Shown in pieces: positions 1 through 9,767 of a DNA stretch of 38,950 nt. Each line of letters opens with the position of its first letter. Position 1 is the stretch's first letter. The DNA comes from Paraburkholderia caledonica NBRC 102488 (GTDB lineage: Bacteria > Pseudomonadota > Gammaproteobacteria > Burkholderiales > Burkholderiaceae), in the NCBI RefSeq assembly GCF_000685095.1, contig NZ_BAYE01000037.1:1-38950 (forward strand). The letters are read 5' to 3'. A model generated the notes under the pieces. That model saw only the letters and a program-made list of their open reading frames with translations. It did no database searches and was not told the origin of the DNA. Made by a program: the position numbers and the translations under genes.

Positions 1-1048
1 CACCACACAGTGCAGCGATGCCAACCAACTGAGGTCAGTTAGCTCCGTCGGGTAGTCTGGCCAGACCGAGCCCAACCAGCGCGGAGCTCGCCCCGCAAAT
101 GCCGACGAGCTTTCCCACGAACAGACCTGCAGCGATCCCAAGCGGCAGCGGCTCGGCCAGCGCCGCGAGTGTCACGCCATCGAACGAGACGCCGGCATTG
201 GCAAAAGCAAAGATCGGCAAAACGGCGAAGGCCACCCAAGGGTGGAGTCCATGTTCCATCTGGTGAAGCGGAACGTGGCCTTGCGCATCCTTCGTCCTCA
301 ACGGCACGGCGAAAGCGAGCGCAACGCCTGCGAGCGTCGCGTGAACGCCGGACTTCAGCACGCATACCCACAAGATCACGCCGACAATAACGTAAGGTGC
401 AATTCGTGTGATTTTTAGCAGGTTCAAGGCAATCAGCACTGTAATTGCCGCGGCCGCGAAAAGTAGCATCGGGACTGAAACATCGGCTGTGTAAAACAGC
501 GCAATGATCACGATCGCGCCCAGATCGTCGGCAATCGCCACTGCGGTGAGGAATATCTTCAACGATTGTGGCACCCGGTTGCCGAGCAGCGAAAGAATGC
601 CGAGCGCAAATGCAATGTCTGTGGCCGTTGGAATGGCCCAGCCATTCAGGGCCTCGCCATGCTCACGGTTGATCAGAAAGTAGATGAGTGCAGGCACTGC
701 CATTCCGCCGACTCCGGCGACGACAGGCAGCACGATCTGTGCGGGAGTGGAAAGCTCTCCTTCAATGACCTCGCGCTTCACCTCCAGTCCAATCAGAAGA
801 AAGAAAATGGCCATCAACCCGTCGTTGATCCACAGTAGCAGCGGCTTCGCGATGATTAGCGATCCAAAGCGCACCTCCACCGGGATTCTCAGCAGATCGT
901 CGTAAGCGTGTCGGAGCGGTGAGTTGCTGCAGATCAACGCGAGAACTGCGGCTGCCATGAGCAGCAGTCCGCCCGCCGATTCCAGTTTGAGGAACGTGGA
1001 GATTCCATCGGCCGTCTTGCGCAATGCATTGTCGATCACGATGCCCAT
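1..1048 (-). pseudogene. nhaA: Na+/H+ antiporter NhaA, interrupted by an in-frame stop
   Basis: NhaA exchanges protons for sodium across the inner membrane. The frame carries the family hallmarks: the TM5 motif AIADDLGAIVIIALFYT with the paired aspartates that bind Na+, ATDIAFALG in TM4, and GLFVGKLVGI with the TM10 lysine. It then hits TGA at 35-37 right after LPDGAN. Reading on in the same frame gives PQLVGIALLCG up to the window edge, which matches the next NhaA segment, so the TGA probably replaces a TGG tryptophan codon. TM11-12 are therefore lost from the product unless the stop is read through. I placed the start at the ATG ending at 1048 (MGIVIDN), because the upstream extension to 1231 does not resemble NhaA. 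No strong ribosome site is visible. The family assignment is firm; the nonsense mutation is a direct reading of the sequence. Confidence 0.85.
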
Positions 1049-1374
1049 CCGTTGCCAGCGAATCAACTCGTGAAGGTATCGGGTATCCCGGTCGACATCA
1101 ATGGCATGGGACTGCCCACGACTGCTTCTGGAACGACCCAAAAGGGATGGTATTTTGAACGAAGCTCGCAGGCTATTGGACTTTAGCCCTATATAGGGAG
1201 GCATCTCACCGCCCCGTCCGGAGCAGCGCAAATCATCAATACCGGACGGCGATGGCTGTGTATTATCAGCGCATAGTCGACGCTTTCAGCGCGGTCGTCA
1301 CGCTGCTCCCGGTGGTTGGCCCGACCCTCCGCGAGCAGCATGACTCGCTTAATTCTGCAAGAGCCATAACGATC

Positions 1375-2448
1375 ATGCAAAACGCACATGTGCTGTTGCC
1401 CGACGCGCTGGTCGTGCTCGCGATCGTGATCGCCTCCCGGTTGGGAGACTTCTGCTCCGAGGCGATGAACCGGCGTCTCACCTACCTCATCGCGCTCCTG
1501 TCGTCGATTGCCGCGTGCATGGGGTTCGCGATCGTATCGTTCGATTCGCATCGGTATTATTTCTTCTCGCGGATGATCGTGGTCGATCCGTTCGCCAGCG
1601 TGATGAAGGCGACCGTGTCGCTCGGTTTCGCCGTCTCGCTCGTCTATTCGCGTAGATATCTCGAAGATCGTGACATGTTCCGCGACCACGTGTTCCTTCT
1701 CGGGATGTTCTCGCTGCTCGGCCAACTGATTATGATTTCGGGCAACCACTTCCTGATGCTGTACCTCGGTCTCGAATTGATGTCGCTGTCGCTCTACGCC
1801 ATGGTCGCGTTGCGCCGCGACGTCGCACAATCGAGCGAAGCGGCGATGAAGTACTACGTGCTTGGCGCACTGGCTACGGGTTTCCTCCTGTACGGCATCT
1901 CGATGCTCTACGGCGCGACGGGCTCGCTAGAACTGAACGAGGTACTTAAGGTGGTGGGTTCGAGCCGCGCCAACGATCCCTTGTTGCTGTTTGGAGTGAT
2001 TTTCATCGTCGCAGGTGTGGCATTCAAGATGGGCGCGGTGCCGTTTCATATTTGGGTGCCGGACGTGTATCAGGGGGCGCCGACCGCAATGACGCTCTTC
2101 GTCGGAGGCGGTCCCAAGGTCGCGGCGTTCGCGTGGGGCATGCGCTTCCTCGTGATGGGTCTGTTGCCGCTCGCAGCAGGCTGGCAGGCGATGCTCGTAA
2201 TTAAGGAATCCGACATAAAGCAAAAAGTCCCGCCCCGGATGGCGTTTTCGTTCACCTCAAAAGATTGGCACCGCCCGAATATCGAAATAAATGACCTTCG
2301 TCAATCTCGCTTGCCGCCGCCTGTGGCTCGCGGACCTCTCGCGTCGATCGGCAGCTACATTAGCCGAATTAGAGAACACGCCCCCGTCAGCGCACGGAAC
2401 GGTCAAGCGAGTGCGCTTTCATCGCTATTCAATTCGGCGCTGCACTAG
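1375..2448 (+). pseudogene. nuoN: Truncated orphan copy of NADH-quinone oxidoreductase subunit N
   Basis: NuoN is an antiporter-like membrane subunit of respiratory complex I. From MQNAHVLLPDAL at 1375 the frame follows NuoN closely, with YYFFSRMIVVDPFASVMK, LGMFSLLGQLIMISGNHF, LGLELMSLSLYAMVALRR and KMGAVPFHIWVPDVYQGAP. After WQAMLVI, near position 2202, the similarity stops abruptly and about 82 unrelated residues run to the stop at 2446-2448. Only some 276 of the usual roughly 490 residues remain, and no other nuo gene is in the window. The frame is open from an ATG at 1252, but the extra 41 residues do not look like NuoN. The gene is divergent from nhaA. It is most likely a dead duplicate produced by a deletion or rearrangement with a breakpoint at about 2203. 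Confidence 0.85.
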
Positions 2449-2464
2449 GGGCCTGCAGGAAAGG

Positions 2465-2683
2465 TCACAAAATCGCCTCAAGCGCTGGCTGGGGAACAAC
2501 TTTCTGCAAAGCCCTTTGAAGAAAACTTGTTCCCGACATGTCTGCCAGCCGCAATTCGAATGGCCACGCCGGGAACAAAATTATGCGAACCAACGCGACC
2601 CATTCCTCTAGGCGACTTGTCATTCGGATCGCGACGTCGTCGGATAGCGTCGCGATTCCGTCCCACGCTTCCTGCGAGGTCAT
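2465..2683 (-). CDS. Small hypothetical protein, possibly a fragment
   Basis: This 72-residue frame begins MTSQEAWDGIATLSDDV and ends KVVPQPALEAIL. Its composition is protein-like, with acidic and amphipathic segments and a WP-containing hydrophobic stretch, and it has a GAGAG-like purine run about 8 bases before the ATG. I do not recognise a family and see no catalytic motif. It lies just downstream of the nuoN breakpoint, so it may be the end or a surviving piece of a larger gene. Other frames also cross this stretch, so it could be fortuitous. Confidence 0.3.
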   Translation of the reverse strand: MTSQEAWDGIATLSDDVAIRMTSRLEEWVALVRIILFPAWPFELRLADMSGTSFLQRALQKVVPQPALEAIL

Positions 2684-2753
2684 TACGGCTCTCGCCCATG
2701 GATCACCGTTTTATCCGGGCATGGTCCGGCATATCTGTCGATTAACACCGGTC

Positions 2754-3641
2754 TTAGAACGCGGTTCCCGTGGCCATCTCGAAGATGAAGTCCTTGAGCA
2801 GGACCTTGGCTTCGTCGGTGCGCGCGCCGAACTCGGCACCGACCAGCACGCCGTCTTTTTTGCGCTTGACGTTTCTTGCGACGCAATTCCATAGGACAGC
2901 GTGCGTCTTGCCATCTGTCGGCAAACGCAATGCGAGCTTGAAGTGCTCGCCGGGCATCAGTGCCGCATCGCGCATAGACAATTGAAGACCATCGATGCTG
3001 ACGTTGACCACAGTCGCATCGTATCCCGCGGCGGCGACATCGTTGCGAATGACGCGTGCGGCCACCCTGGTCTCGACGCGTCGATGGCGCCTTACCCTGT
3101 GTTTGACCAACTTCTCGGGATGCGCGAGCACTACAAGATCGGTAGGAGCCGCGTGACGTGCGGTCACCCGTGTGCCGAACGTGTACACGTCCCGTCCGAA
3201 TATCATCCTTGCCTGGACGATGGCCCCGGGTTGCAGCAGTTCATCACCCGTTGGCGCTGTCACGATCAGCGCACTCCCTTTGACGGTGCCGACATACGCA
3301 GTTTGCACCGAGCGTCTGTCCACGCCCTCCACTGTGAGTTGCAAGCAATCCAGTGCCCGGGGCAGTGCGGGAAAGTCCATGGTGATTGCAGTAGCGGCGC
3401 TCGATGCTGGACGATGGTTCGCGCTCGAAATCAGTATGCTGCCGGCGGAACCGCTCCCGTTTCGTGGCCCGGCCCTGCTGTCGTCGCGATATGCACCGAC
3501 ATCGAAAAGGCGCTCAAGCTGCGCCTCGGAACTAATGCAGCAGCCCCGGTTCAGAAGCAGTCTGCCATTAGCCGTGTAAATCGAAAATCTGATGGGTGCA
3601 CCCAGTTGGACGTCCCCTCTGCAGACTTGGACAAAGGCCAT
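2754..3641 (-). CDS. PilZ-domain protein, probable cyclic-di-GMP receptor
   Basis: This is a cytoplasmic protein of 295 residues from the ATG ending at 3641 (MAFVQVCRGD). The frame is open further up to 3827, but those 62 residues are arginine-rich and do not look like the family. Residues about 1-55 (IRFSIYTANGRLLLNRG) resemble the small N-terminal domain often placed before PilZ and HD-GYP domains in Burkholderia. A YcgR-like middle follows, and the PilZ domain starts at about 180 with the arginine-rich motif HRVRRHRRVETR and continues to NVSIDG at 213-218, the NxSxxG signature. Both c-di-GMP contact motifs are therefore intact. By family, such proteins slow flagella or tune adhesion, exopolysaccharide or pili; no flagellar or pilus gene is nearby, so the target is unknown. 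The start choice is moderately sure, as no strong Shine-Dalgarno site is seen. Confidence 0.8.
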   Translation of the reverse strand: MAFVQVCRGDVQLGAPIRFSIYTANGRLLLNRGCCISSEAQLERLFDVGAYRDDSRAGPRNGSGSAGSILISSANHRPASSAATAITMDFPALPRALDCLQLTVEGVDRRSVQTAYVGTVKGSALIVTAPTGDELLQPGAIVQARMIFGRDVYTFGTRVTARHAAPTDLVVLAHPEKLVKHRVRRHRRVETRVAARVIRNDVAAAGYDATVVNVSIDGLQLSMRDAALMPGEHFKLALRLPTDGKTHAVLWNCVARNVKRKKDGVLVGAEFGARTDEAKVLLKDFIFEMATGTAF

Positions 3642-3941
3642 GGTGATCGACGGTATGAGTTGGACAGTTGGACTTCGCGCCGTTGCTTCGCGGCGGCTCG
3701 AATCATCGCGAGTCACCCGACTGTATCGCGGCAGTCGAATCACAAACGTGCGCCAACGCTCTTCCGTCACTCTAATCCCACGGACCCCGCGCCTGTATCT
3801 GAAGACGATGCGCTCGTCCGCCCGCAATGATGTTTGCGGGCTTGATTGAAGTTGGCACTTCGGCAGCGAGTCGCGCTCGGCTTTATCCGCGATCGCTCAC
3901 GGGCCATTCGGCGCCCCTGCTACACCCGTGATTGACATAAA

Positions 3942-3957
3942 GCCCGTCTCCACGGGC
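3942..3957 (-). terminator. Hairpin between PilZ and DUF535 genes, possible terminator
   Basis: GCCCGT at 3942-3947 and ACGGGC at 3952-3957 form a perfect 6-bp stem with a four-base loop. On the minus strand it is followed by a short TTTAT run. It lies downstream of the DUF535 gene and upstream of the PilZ gene, both on the minus strand, so it could end the former transcript. The T tract is short, so termination strength is doubtful. The rest of 3650-4139 holds no gene I can support. Confidence 0.35.
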
Positions 3958-4139
3958 GGCCTCCTTTTGGCGGCCGCTTTCAGCGCGGCGGTGACCTTGG
4001 AAGAAACTAACGGAAGGGCACGAGTGGGGTCGCGTGCTGCCGAAGGCAGCCGCGTAAGAGCGAAGCATATTTACCAATCGCATGAGTCGGCACGCGGCCA
4101 TGAAGGGGCACTTCGGGGCCTGTGCCGACGTTCATCGTT

Positions 4140-5270
4140 TCAAATCAAGTCGCCGTAGAAACCCGGTGCTAGCGGCTCTTGCCGACCCGGTTGATGTCCA
4201 TCGTGTGGCCTGCATGTCGATGCATGCTCGCTGTTCTGGCCGTAAAGACCCATCTCTTTGACCTGTCCCATTCCTGACAGCTCCTGTCCAAGGCTCTCCT
4301 GAATCTGCGACAACACCTCCGCGATCAAAGCATGTTTCCGCCGGAACGCGGCTCGCCTGTTAGAAGGCACTTGGCCAATCGCCCGATGGTGCAGGATGCG
4401 AGGGAGGATGAAACGATCATCAGACTCCACGCCACCGATTTCACGCCAGAAAGCGTCGTAGTCAGCGTGAAACCCCTTGTCCCGAGCGTGTGACACGTGC
4501 GAGCTTTTCGCGACAGCTGCGAGCACCGGGATGTTCAGCAAACGACACAACTCGCAAAGCGCCTCCATTACCGCCGCTTTGGGACGAAGACCATGACATG
4601 CTTTCGTCGCGTCACGTACACGTTCCCGATCAATTCCGGCTGGCCCCTGTAGGCCACCAATCAAAAGCACCCACGAGCGCGTCTCCGCCGAGTACTCGAT
4701 GCTTACCGTGGCCCACGCAAGATCGACCCCGGTCTGCCGGTCCGTCCACGCCACTGTCAGCAGGCCTTCACGCCAGCACCGCGTGGGTTCGCGCAAAACG
4801 ATGTCGTATTGAAGCGTGGACGACAGCGAGACCGATTCGCCAAGCAGATAGATGCGGGCCGTGAGCGCATCGCCCAGCATTTGCTCCATCGCCGCATAGT
4901 GTCCGCAAATCAGCGCGGCCCGACTGAGGGCGGGCATGTCCGCCCGCCCGAAACGATGGAATGGTTTTTCTACGAAGCGCCGGTTGTGGACGGCGAGATC
5001 GGTCAATAGGGATTGCCTGCTCAACGCCTGAAACCAAAACCACGCCGCGCGTGGATAGATCCCGGAATACAACAAAATCCGAAACCCTCGGAAAAGGGAC
5101 TTTGGACTCGTCCCGAAAACGGCTTTTCGAAGTAGCGTGTACGTGTTTGAAAACGTCGCCATCGAATCGGCCCAACAGCGGGACGGCGCTGCGATGTCAG
5201 CGGCAAGTGCCGTATAAGCCCAAGGCTCGGTCCCGCGTGGCGCCCAGCGAACGGCATTTTTTAACTTCAT
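4140..5270 (-). CDS. DUF535 (VirK/YbjX family) protein
   Basis: The 376-residue frame matches the DUF535 or VirK/YbjX family. The C-terminal half has the typical run WTDRQTGVDLAWATVS, LLIGGLQGPAGID, DATKACHGLRPKAAVMEAL, and VSHARDKGFHADYDAFW, then LPRILHHR. Members are linked by literature to virulence (VirK) and to resistance of enterobacteria to antimicrobial peptides, but the biochemical activity is unknown. The tail after SLGQEL (about 40 residues rich in His, Gly and Pro) looks lineage-specific. Two starts are plausible, the ATG ending at 5270 and the internal ATG ending at 5162 (MATFSNTY); neither has a clear Shine-Dalgarno site, and I keep the longer one. It stands alone on the minus strand. 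Confidence 0.75.
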   Translation of the reverse strand: MKLKNAVRWAPRGTEPWAYTALAADIAAPSRCWADSMATFSNTYTLLRKAVFGTSPKSLFRGFRILLYSGIYPRAAWFWFQALSRQSLLTDLAVHNRRFVEKPFHRFGRADMPALSRAALICGHYAAMEQMLGDALTARIYLLGESVSLSSTLQYDIVLREPTRCWREGLLTVAWTDRQTGVDLAWATVSIEYSAETRSWVLLIGGLQGPAGIDRERVRDATKACHGLRPKAAVMEALCELCRLLNIPVLAAVAKSSHVSHARDKGFHADYDAFWREIGGVESDDRFILPRILHHRAIGQVPSNRRAAFRRKHALIAEVLSQIQESLGQELSGMGQVKEMGLYGQNSEHASTCRPHDGHQPGRQEPLAPGFYGDLI

Positions 5271-5506
5271 ATTTTTCGCGCCCCGTTGCGACCGCCGACG
5301 ACGGTCGGCTGCTCGGCGCAGATTGTAACGTCAAAAGATTACGATTTATTACAGGGGCCGCTTTTGGAGGTTCCAATAGGAGCCGGAGTACAGACTGGAT
5401 ACATCGCCGACAGGTCTACGGCGGACATAGTTGACGGTTTCGGCCAATCGAACGCCGGATCCCTCCATGCCCTCGAACGTAAAAGACACCATGAGCGAGA
5501 GCGCCG

Positions 5507-6566
5507 CTATTTGATGCCGATTGCCATCGAGTCCGGGCCAACAAGCCGCTCCACACGCACCCGCGTAAAGCCCGCCTCGCGCATCCATTCGATGCATTGC
5601 GCGCCTGTGTAGTCGAAGCCGCCGGGAGTTTCGATCAGCATGTTCAGACTCATTTGCACGCAAAAAGCGTTGTCCCGGCGCTCGTCGTCGATCATCGCGT
5701 CATAGACGATGAGGGAGCCACCATCCGACAGCGAGTCGTGGCACTTGCGCAGCAAGGCGCGCTTCTGGTTAAGATTCCAATCGTGAAGGACGTGGCCCAT
5801 CACCAGCACGTCGGCTGTTGGGCACCGATCGTCGAAGAAGTTGCCTGCGTAGAAGTGCAGTCGATCCTCCAATCCGTGCGATGCGACATATTCCTCAAAG
5901 ACGGGCCGCACTGGGGGCAAGTCGAAGCCGCCGCCTGACAGATGTGGATGCGCGAGCGCGACCTGCACCGGCAGTGCGCCCTGTGCCGCGCCGATGTCAA
6001 TGAACGTACGGTAGTTCTGCCACGGAAACTGCTGCACGATCGCGCGGGCAGCCCCGAGACTGACGCCGCTCATCGCGTGCAGGAACGTCCGCAGTCGTGC
6101 TTCGTCGCTATAAATTGCCTCAAAGACGTTCCCGCCCTGCCTGGACTCGTTTTGTGGCATGCCGTTGCGCAACGCTTCTGTGAGCGAGCCCCAGAACGGA
6201 TACAGCCGTGAGTTCGCCATTTCGAGCAGCCCGCCGACATAGCTCGGCTTCTCCTTGTCGAGGAAGAGATCGGCGTCTCGCGTGTTGCTGTAGACGCCGT
6301 CAGTGCGGTTCAGGAGCTTGAGCGCGACAAGTGCGTCCAGGAAATCGGGCGCCGATGGCGGATGCAGCCCCAACGCCCCAGTGAATTGCGAGGCCTCTTG
6401 AGGGCCGCGTGAGATGGCTGAACAATTGCATCTCCACAGCCGAGAGCAAGGTCTTTGATGCCCAGAACCCCATCGCCACCTGCAGGATTTGTTCGGGCGA
6501 AGGCTCCGCTTCTGTCGCGTCATCGGCGCGCGGCGCCTCTTGTTGCGTGGCTGATACTGATGCCAT
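5507..6566 (-). pseudogene. SAM-dependent O-methyltransferase, frameshifted
   Basis: The gene starts at the ATG ending at 6566, seven bases after a textbook AGGAGG (complement at 6571-6576), giving MASVSATQQEAPRAD. The dimerisation-type helical domain (MGFWASKTLLSAVEMQLFSHLT) breaks off at about 6404-6410 and resumes in another frame as GPQEASQFTGALGLHPPSA. The C-terminal Rossmann domain is complete: FIDIGAAQGALPVQVALAHP (motif I), GFDLPPV, VLVMGHVLHDW, and GGSLIVYDAMIDDE. This is the plant-OMT/hydroxyneurosporene methyltransferase type, acting on small hydroxylated substrates. Relatives read LTRGP here, so loss of two bases in a GCGCG run would explain the shift. The gene is divergent from an MFS transporter, hinting that product and exporter once worked together. 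The substrate is unknown. The frameshift could be an assembly error. Confidence 0.75.
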
Positions 6567-6845
6567 CGATGCCTCCTATACGGGCTGCGGCCATGGCGCA
6601 CCCGCAGGCTTTGCAATCAAAAACTCAGGCGGGCGCCCTCTTCCTGCCCTTTTATTTTTCCGCACTGCGCTCGCTTGCATAAGCCAGATCGGTGCTCTAA
6701 CTTTGGTCGATCGTCTCGCCAGAAGCATTGAACGGAAAGCAAAACGCACGACACCCCATCGTCTTCGACCAACTCACAGCAGCGGCCGGGATTTTCTTCC
6801 GCGGTGCGGCGTCGGGTCCCTGCGCGACGCTCATGGACTTCTGAC

Positions 6846-8183
6846 ATGACCCTATCCAGTCGAACCCGGAATGTGCTGACCAGACCGCCGGCCCCCCGCC
6901 TGTCGGCGCTCGGTCACATACAGATCGCGTCGCTGTGGTTTGCGCTCTTTACCCAATGGATGACGGTCATTCCGGTGCTCGTGCCGGCACAGGTTGCCGA
7001 AATGCTCGGACGCGATGCCGCGCTAAAGGAAGGCGTGGCCGGCTCCGTCATTGCGTCAGGCGCACTCATTGCGATGGTCGTGGCGCCACTGGCCGGAGCG
7101 CTTTCAGACCGCTGCTCTGCAAAACATGGACGTCGGCGACCGTTTCTCGTCGCCGGCGTGTTCGGCACCTCGGTCGCACTGGTATGGCTTGGGTCATTCA
7201 ACGGCGCGGGGAATATATGGCTGTATACACTCGCATTCCTGCATCTCCAGTTCTGGTGGAACTGGGCGGCAGGTCCGTACGCCGGGCTTGTGCCTGATGT
7301 CGTGCCGAAACAGGAAGCCAACCGCGCGAGCGCGTGGCTCAACCTGATGACCATCCTCGGCACCATCACTGGCAACGTGGTGCTCGTTGCGCTCTATTCT
7401 CCGCGTCACCTGTATCCCACGGTTGCCACGTTCATTGCGATCATGTTGCTCTGCCTTTGGCTGACTATTCGCGGCTCGCGCGAGCCGACCCCCGCTGGAT
7501 CCCGCGAACGGTTCGAGCTGTTCGCGTTCATCCGCTCGTTCTATCTCGACCCACGCCTCCACCGAAACTTCTACTGGGTGCTGGTGACTCGCCTGTTCGG
7601 TAACATGGGTGTCTGGTCGATCTTCACCTTCATGTTGTACTACCTGCAGGACGTGATCGGCATTCGCCATCCGACCAGTCTCCTGAACGGGCTGCTCGGT
7701 GTCGGCGTGGTGCTAGCGATCCCGGCCAGCCTGCTGGGCGCACGGCTCGCCGACCACCACGGCGTCGTTCCCGTCGTCCGCCTGACAAGCTGGATCATGG
7801 CCGGGGCTGCAATCGGCTTTGTCCTCCTGGCGTTGCGTCCGAACCTGTTGCTGGTGATCACGGTCGGGCTGGTTTTCTGCGCGGCTTACGGCACCTATCA
7901 AGCCGTCGATTGGGCACTCGCGCTGCAAGTCTTGCCGGACAATGCGTCCAGCGGCAAGGACATGGGCATCTGGCAAGTGTCGATGGTGTTACCGCAGATC
8001 CTCGGCCCTGCTGCTACCGGGTGGATGCTGTCATGGGTCAAGGCGTTTGCCGGTACCGGACCCGCCTACGTCGCCGCGTTCGTCGCCGCCGCAGTGTGGT
8101 TCGTGCTCGCGGCGTGGCTTGTCTCACGCGTCAGCATTGCTTCGCCGCAACAAGTATCCACCGGCCTCGCCGGGCGATCATGA
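6846..8183 (+). CDS. MFS transporter
   Basis: This is an inner-membrane secondary transporter of 445 residues, starting at MTLSSRTRNV (ATG at 6846) rather than at the upstream ATG at 6804, whose extra residues are arginine-rich and not membrane-like. About twelve hydrophobic segments are visible. Motif A of the major facilitator superfamily is present after TM2 as LAGALSDRCSAKHGRRRP, and the second half carries the degenerate copy LGARLADHHG. The aromatic stretch LHLQFWWNWAAGPYAGLVPD suggests the glycoside/sugar-type MFS branch, but the substrate cannot be read. It is transcribed away from the broken O-methyltransferase across a 279-base gap that should hold both promoters. The gene is intact and of normal length. 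Confidence 0.8.
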   Translation: MTLSSRTRNVLTRPPAPRLSALGHIQIASLWFALFTQWMTVIPVLVPAQVAEMLGRDAALKEGVAGSVIASGALIAMVVAPLAGALSDRCSAKHGRRRPFLVAGVFGTSVALVWLGSFNGAGNIWLYTLAFLHLQFWWNWAAGPYAGLVPDVVPKQEANRASAWLNLMTILGTITGNVVLVALYSPRHLYPTVATFIAIMLLCLWLTIRGSREPTPAGSRERFELFAFIRSFYLDPRLHRNFYWVLVTRLFGNMGVWSIFTFMLYYLQDVIGIRHPTSLLNGLLGVGVVLAIPASLLGARLADHHGVVPVVRLTSWIMAGAAIGFVLLALRPNLLLVITVGLVFCAAYGTYQAVDWALALQVLPDNASSGKDMGIWQVSMVLPQILGPAATGWMLSWVKAFAGTGPAYVAAFVAAAVWFVLAAWLVSRVSIASPQQVSTGLAGRS

Positions 8184-8531
8184 TATGCGGCCCGCCTCGC
8201 CCATTGCGCTCTCATCCCGGGCCCTCACCAGTAGGCAATGGCGCGGCCGCTGGAGGTCGACGTTCACGCAGAATGTGACCAAGCGCGGCGTGGCCGATTG
8301 TTCGGCCGGAGCGGCTATCCGCATCCGATCGAGTCCCGTGCTCAACGAATGGCCTGTTGCGACCGATTGAGCCGCACAGGAGAACCCTATTTGAAAACCG
8401 GCGAACAGGCGCGCGGTGATAAGCCGCGTGCGATGATGACTCGCCAACAGAATCGTCGGGTTCTTCTCCCGTTCGGTCCGACCTCGTCTTGCTATCGCGT
8501 CGAGCAGTAGTTGAGTCTCAGGCTAACCGGG
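8184..8531 (+). other. Intergenic gap between MFS gene and IS110 relic
   Basis: I see no convincing gene, hairpin with T tract, or repeat in this stretch. Short open frames exist on both strands but have no family resemblance or ribosome site. It probably contains the outer flank of the IS110 element, whose exact end I cannot define. Confidence 0.5.
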
Positions 8532-9598
8532 TCATGCTGTAACGGGTGGTAACGGCGGAGGTAGCGGATGGCGTTGCCACGCATCGGCATCGTAACGTTC
8601 GTTTTTTGCGAGCATCGCCCACAACATCCGGGCGTACTTGTTGGCAATCGCAATCAGCGTCTTGTGATAGCCCTTGCGATCGTGGAGCTGTCTGATCCAC
8701 CGTTGTAGCCGGCTTGCGTGCGTGGGGTCCGCACGCAACGCCGACTGCAACGCACTTCGGGCGCCCTGAACAAGCAGCGTGCGCAGATAGACGTTGCCGC
8801 GCAGGATGATACGTCCAAGCCGCGTCCTGCCGCCTGATCTGTGCTGTCGTGGCGTCAGGCCTAGCCAGGCACCGAACTGTCGGCCGTTCCTGAAGACCTT
8901 CGTATCGGGCACCGTAGCGACCACGGCACTCGAGGTCAACGGACCGACGCCGAGCAGTTCGCTGCGCGTCTTTCGACGTCACTGCATCTGGCGTGCGTGG
9001 CGATCTGCTGGTCACAGCGGGCGAGCCGCAGGTTCAACGCGACCAGTTGTTCACGCACTTCGAGCAACATGGCACGCACCGGGTCAGGCAGCCCGGCATC
9101 TTCGATCAGTACGGGCAACGCGCTGAGCAAGCGGTCTGCCGAACGCAATCACCACCCCGAATTCGGCCAGCAGTCCGCGCGTGCGGTTCAGCAGTGCAGT
9201 CCGTTCCTCCTGTTATCCCTGACGGACGCTATGCCACGTCAGAATGGCCTGCTGCTCGACAGATTTGATCCCCACAAAGCGCATCGTTGGCTGGCGGGCC
9301 GCAACAGCGATCGCCTCGGCATCGGCTGCATCGTTCTTGCCTCGCGGCCTGAACGGTTTGACGAACTCGGCGGGAATGAGCCGGGCGGTATGACCGCGCG
9401 CGGCAAACCAGCGAGCCCAGTGGTGAGAAGAACCGCAGGCTTCCATTGCGAGCGGCATTGGGGCAACTGTTCGGCCCATCGCATGAACGCCTCGCGTCGC
9501 AGCACGCGTCGCTGCAACACGGCACCGGCAGTATCAAGCACGCAGACCGCGAATATGTCCTTTGCCAGGTCGATGCCGACTGTAGTAAGCTGGCCCAT
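8532..9598 (-). mobile_element. IS110 family element with a degenerate transposase
   Basis: The transposase begins at the ATG ending at 9598, with AGGAGG closely upstream, and reads VGIDLAKDIFAVCVLDTAG, the start of the DEDD (RuvC-like) domain. It then continues in a second frame (MEACGSSHHWARWFAARGH, KNDAADAEAIAVAARQP, SVEQQAILTWH), in a third (LIEDAGLPDPVRAMLLEVRE), and in a fourth as the C-terminal Transposase_20 domain (FGAWLGLTPRQHRSGGRT, GRIILRGNVYLRTLLVQGAR), ending at 8532. At least three frameshifts separate these blocks, so no active DEDD enzyme can be made. IS110 elements usually lack long terminal repeats, and I cannot fix the ends. It sits beside an IS1182 relic. Confidence 0.85.
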
Positions 9599-9767
9599 GA
9601 CTTCCCCCTCCTGTTCCGATTGATGGATGGCACCTCAATCATGGCACTTGATGCCTGCGACTTCAGCGTCGCACCGTGACCGGGAAGTCCCTCACATTTG
9701 AAAAAGTCGCCGCAGATGCGGAATGTTGGTTATCCTGGGAGACATCAAGCGACGGGAGCGAATCGTC

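Noticed and set aside
1189..1830. Minus-strand open frame of 213 codons opposite nuoN
   Set aside because: It is rich in His, Arg and Glu, has no family resemblance, and mirrors the highly conserved NuoN coding strand.
2901..3830. Plus-strand open frame of 309 codons opposite the PilZ gene
   Set aside because: The minus strand encodes intact PilZ motifs (RRHRR, NxSxxG); the long opposite frame is a GC-rich shadow.
3928..4158. Possible small gene starting MIDIKPVSTGG
   Set aside because: Its start lies in the hairpin region, it has no ribosome site, and its later residues are arginine-rich and unstructured.
5349..5492. Possible 47-residue minus-strand peptide starting MVSFTFEG
   Set aside because: It has no ribosome site and no recognisable features, and the frame is open by chance at this length.
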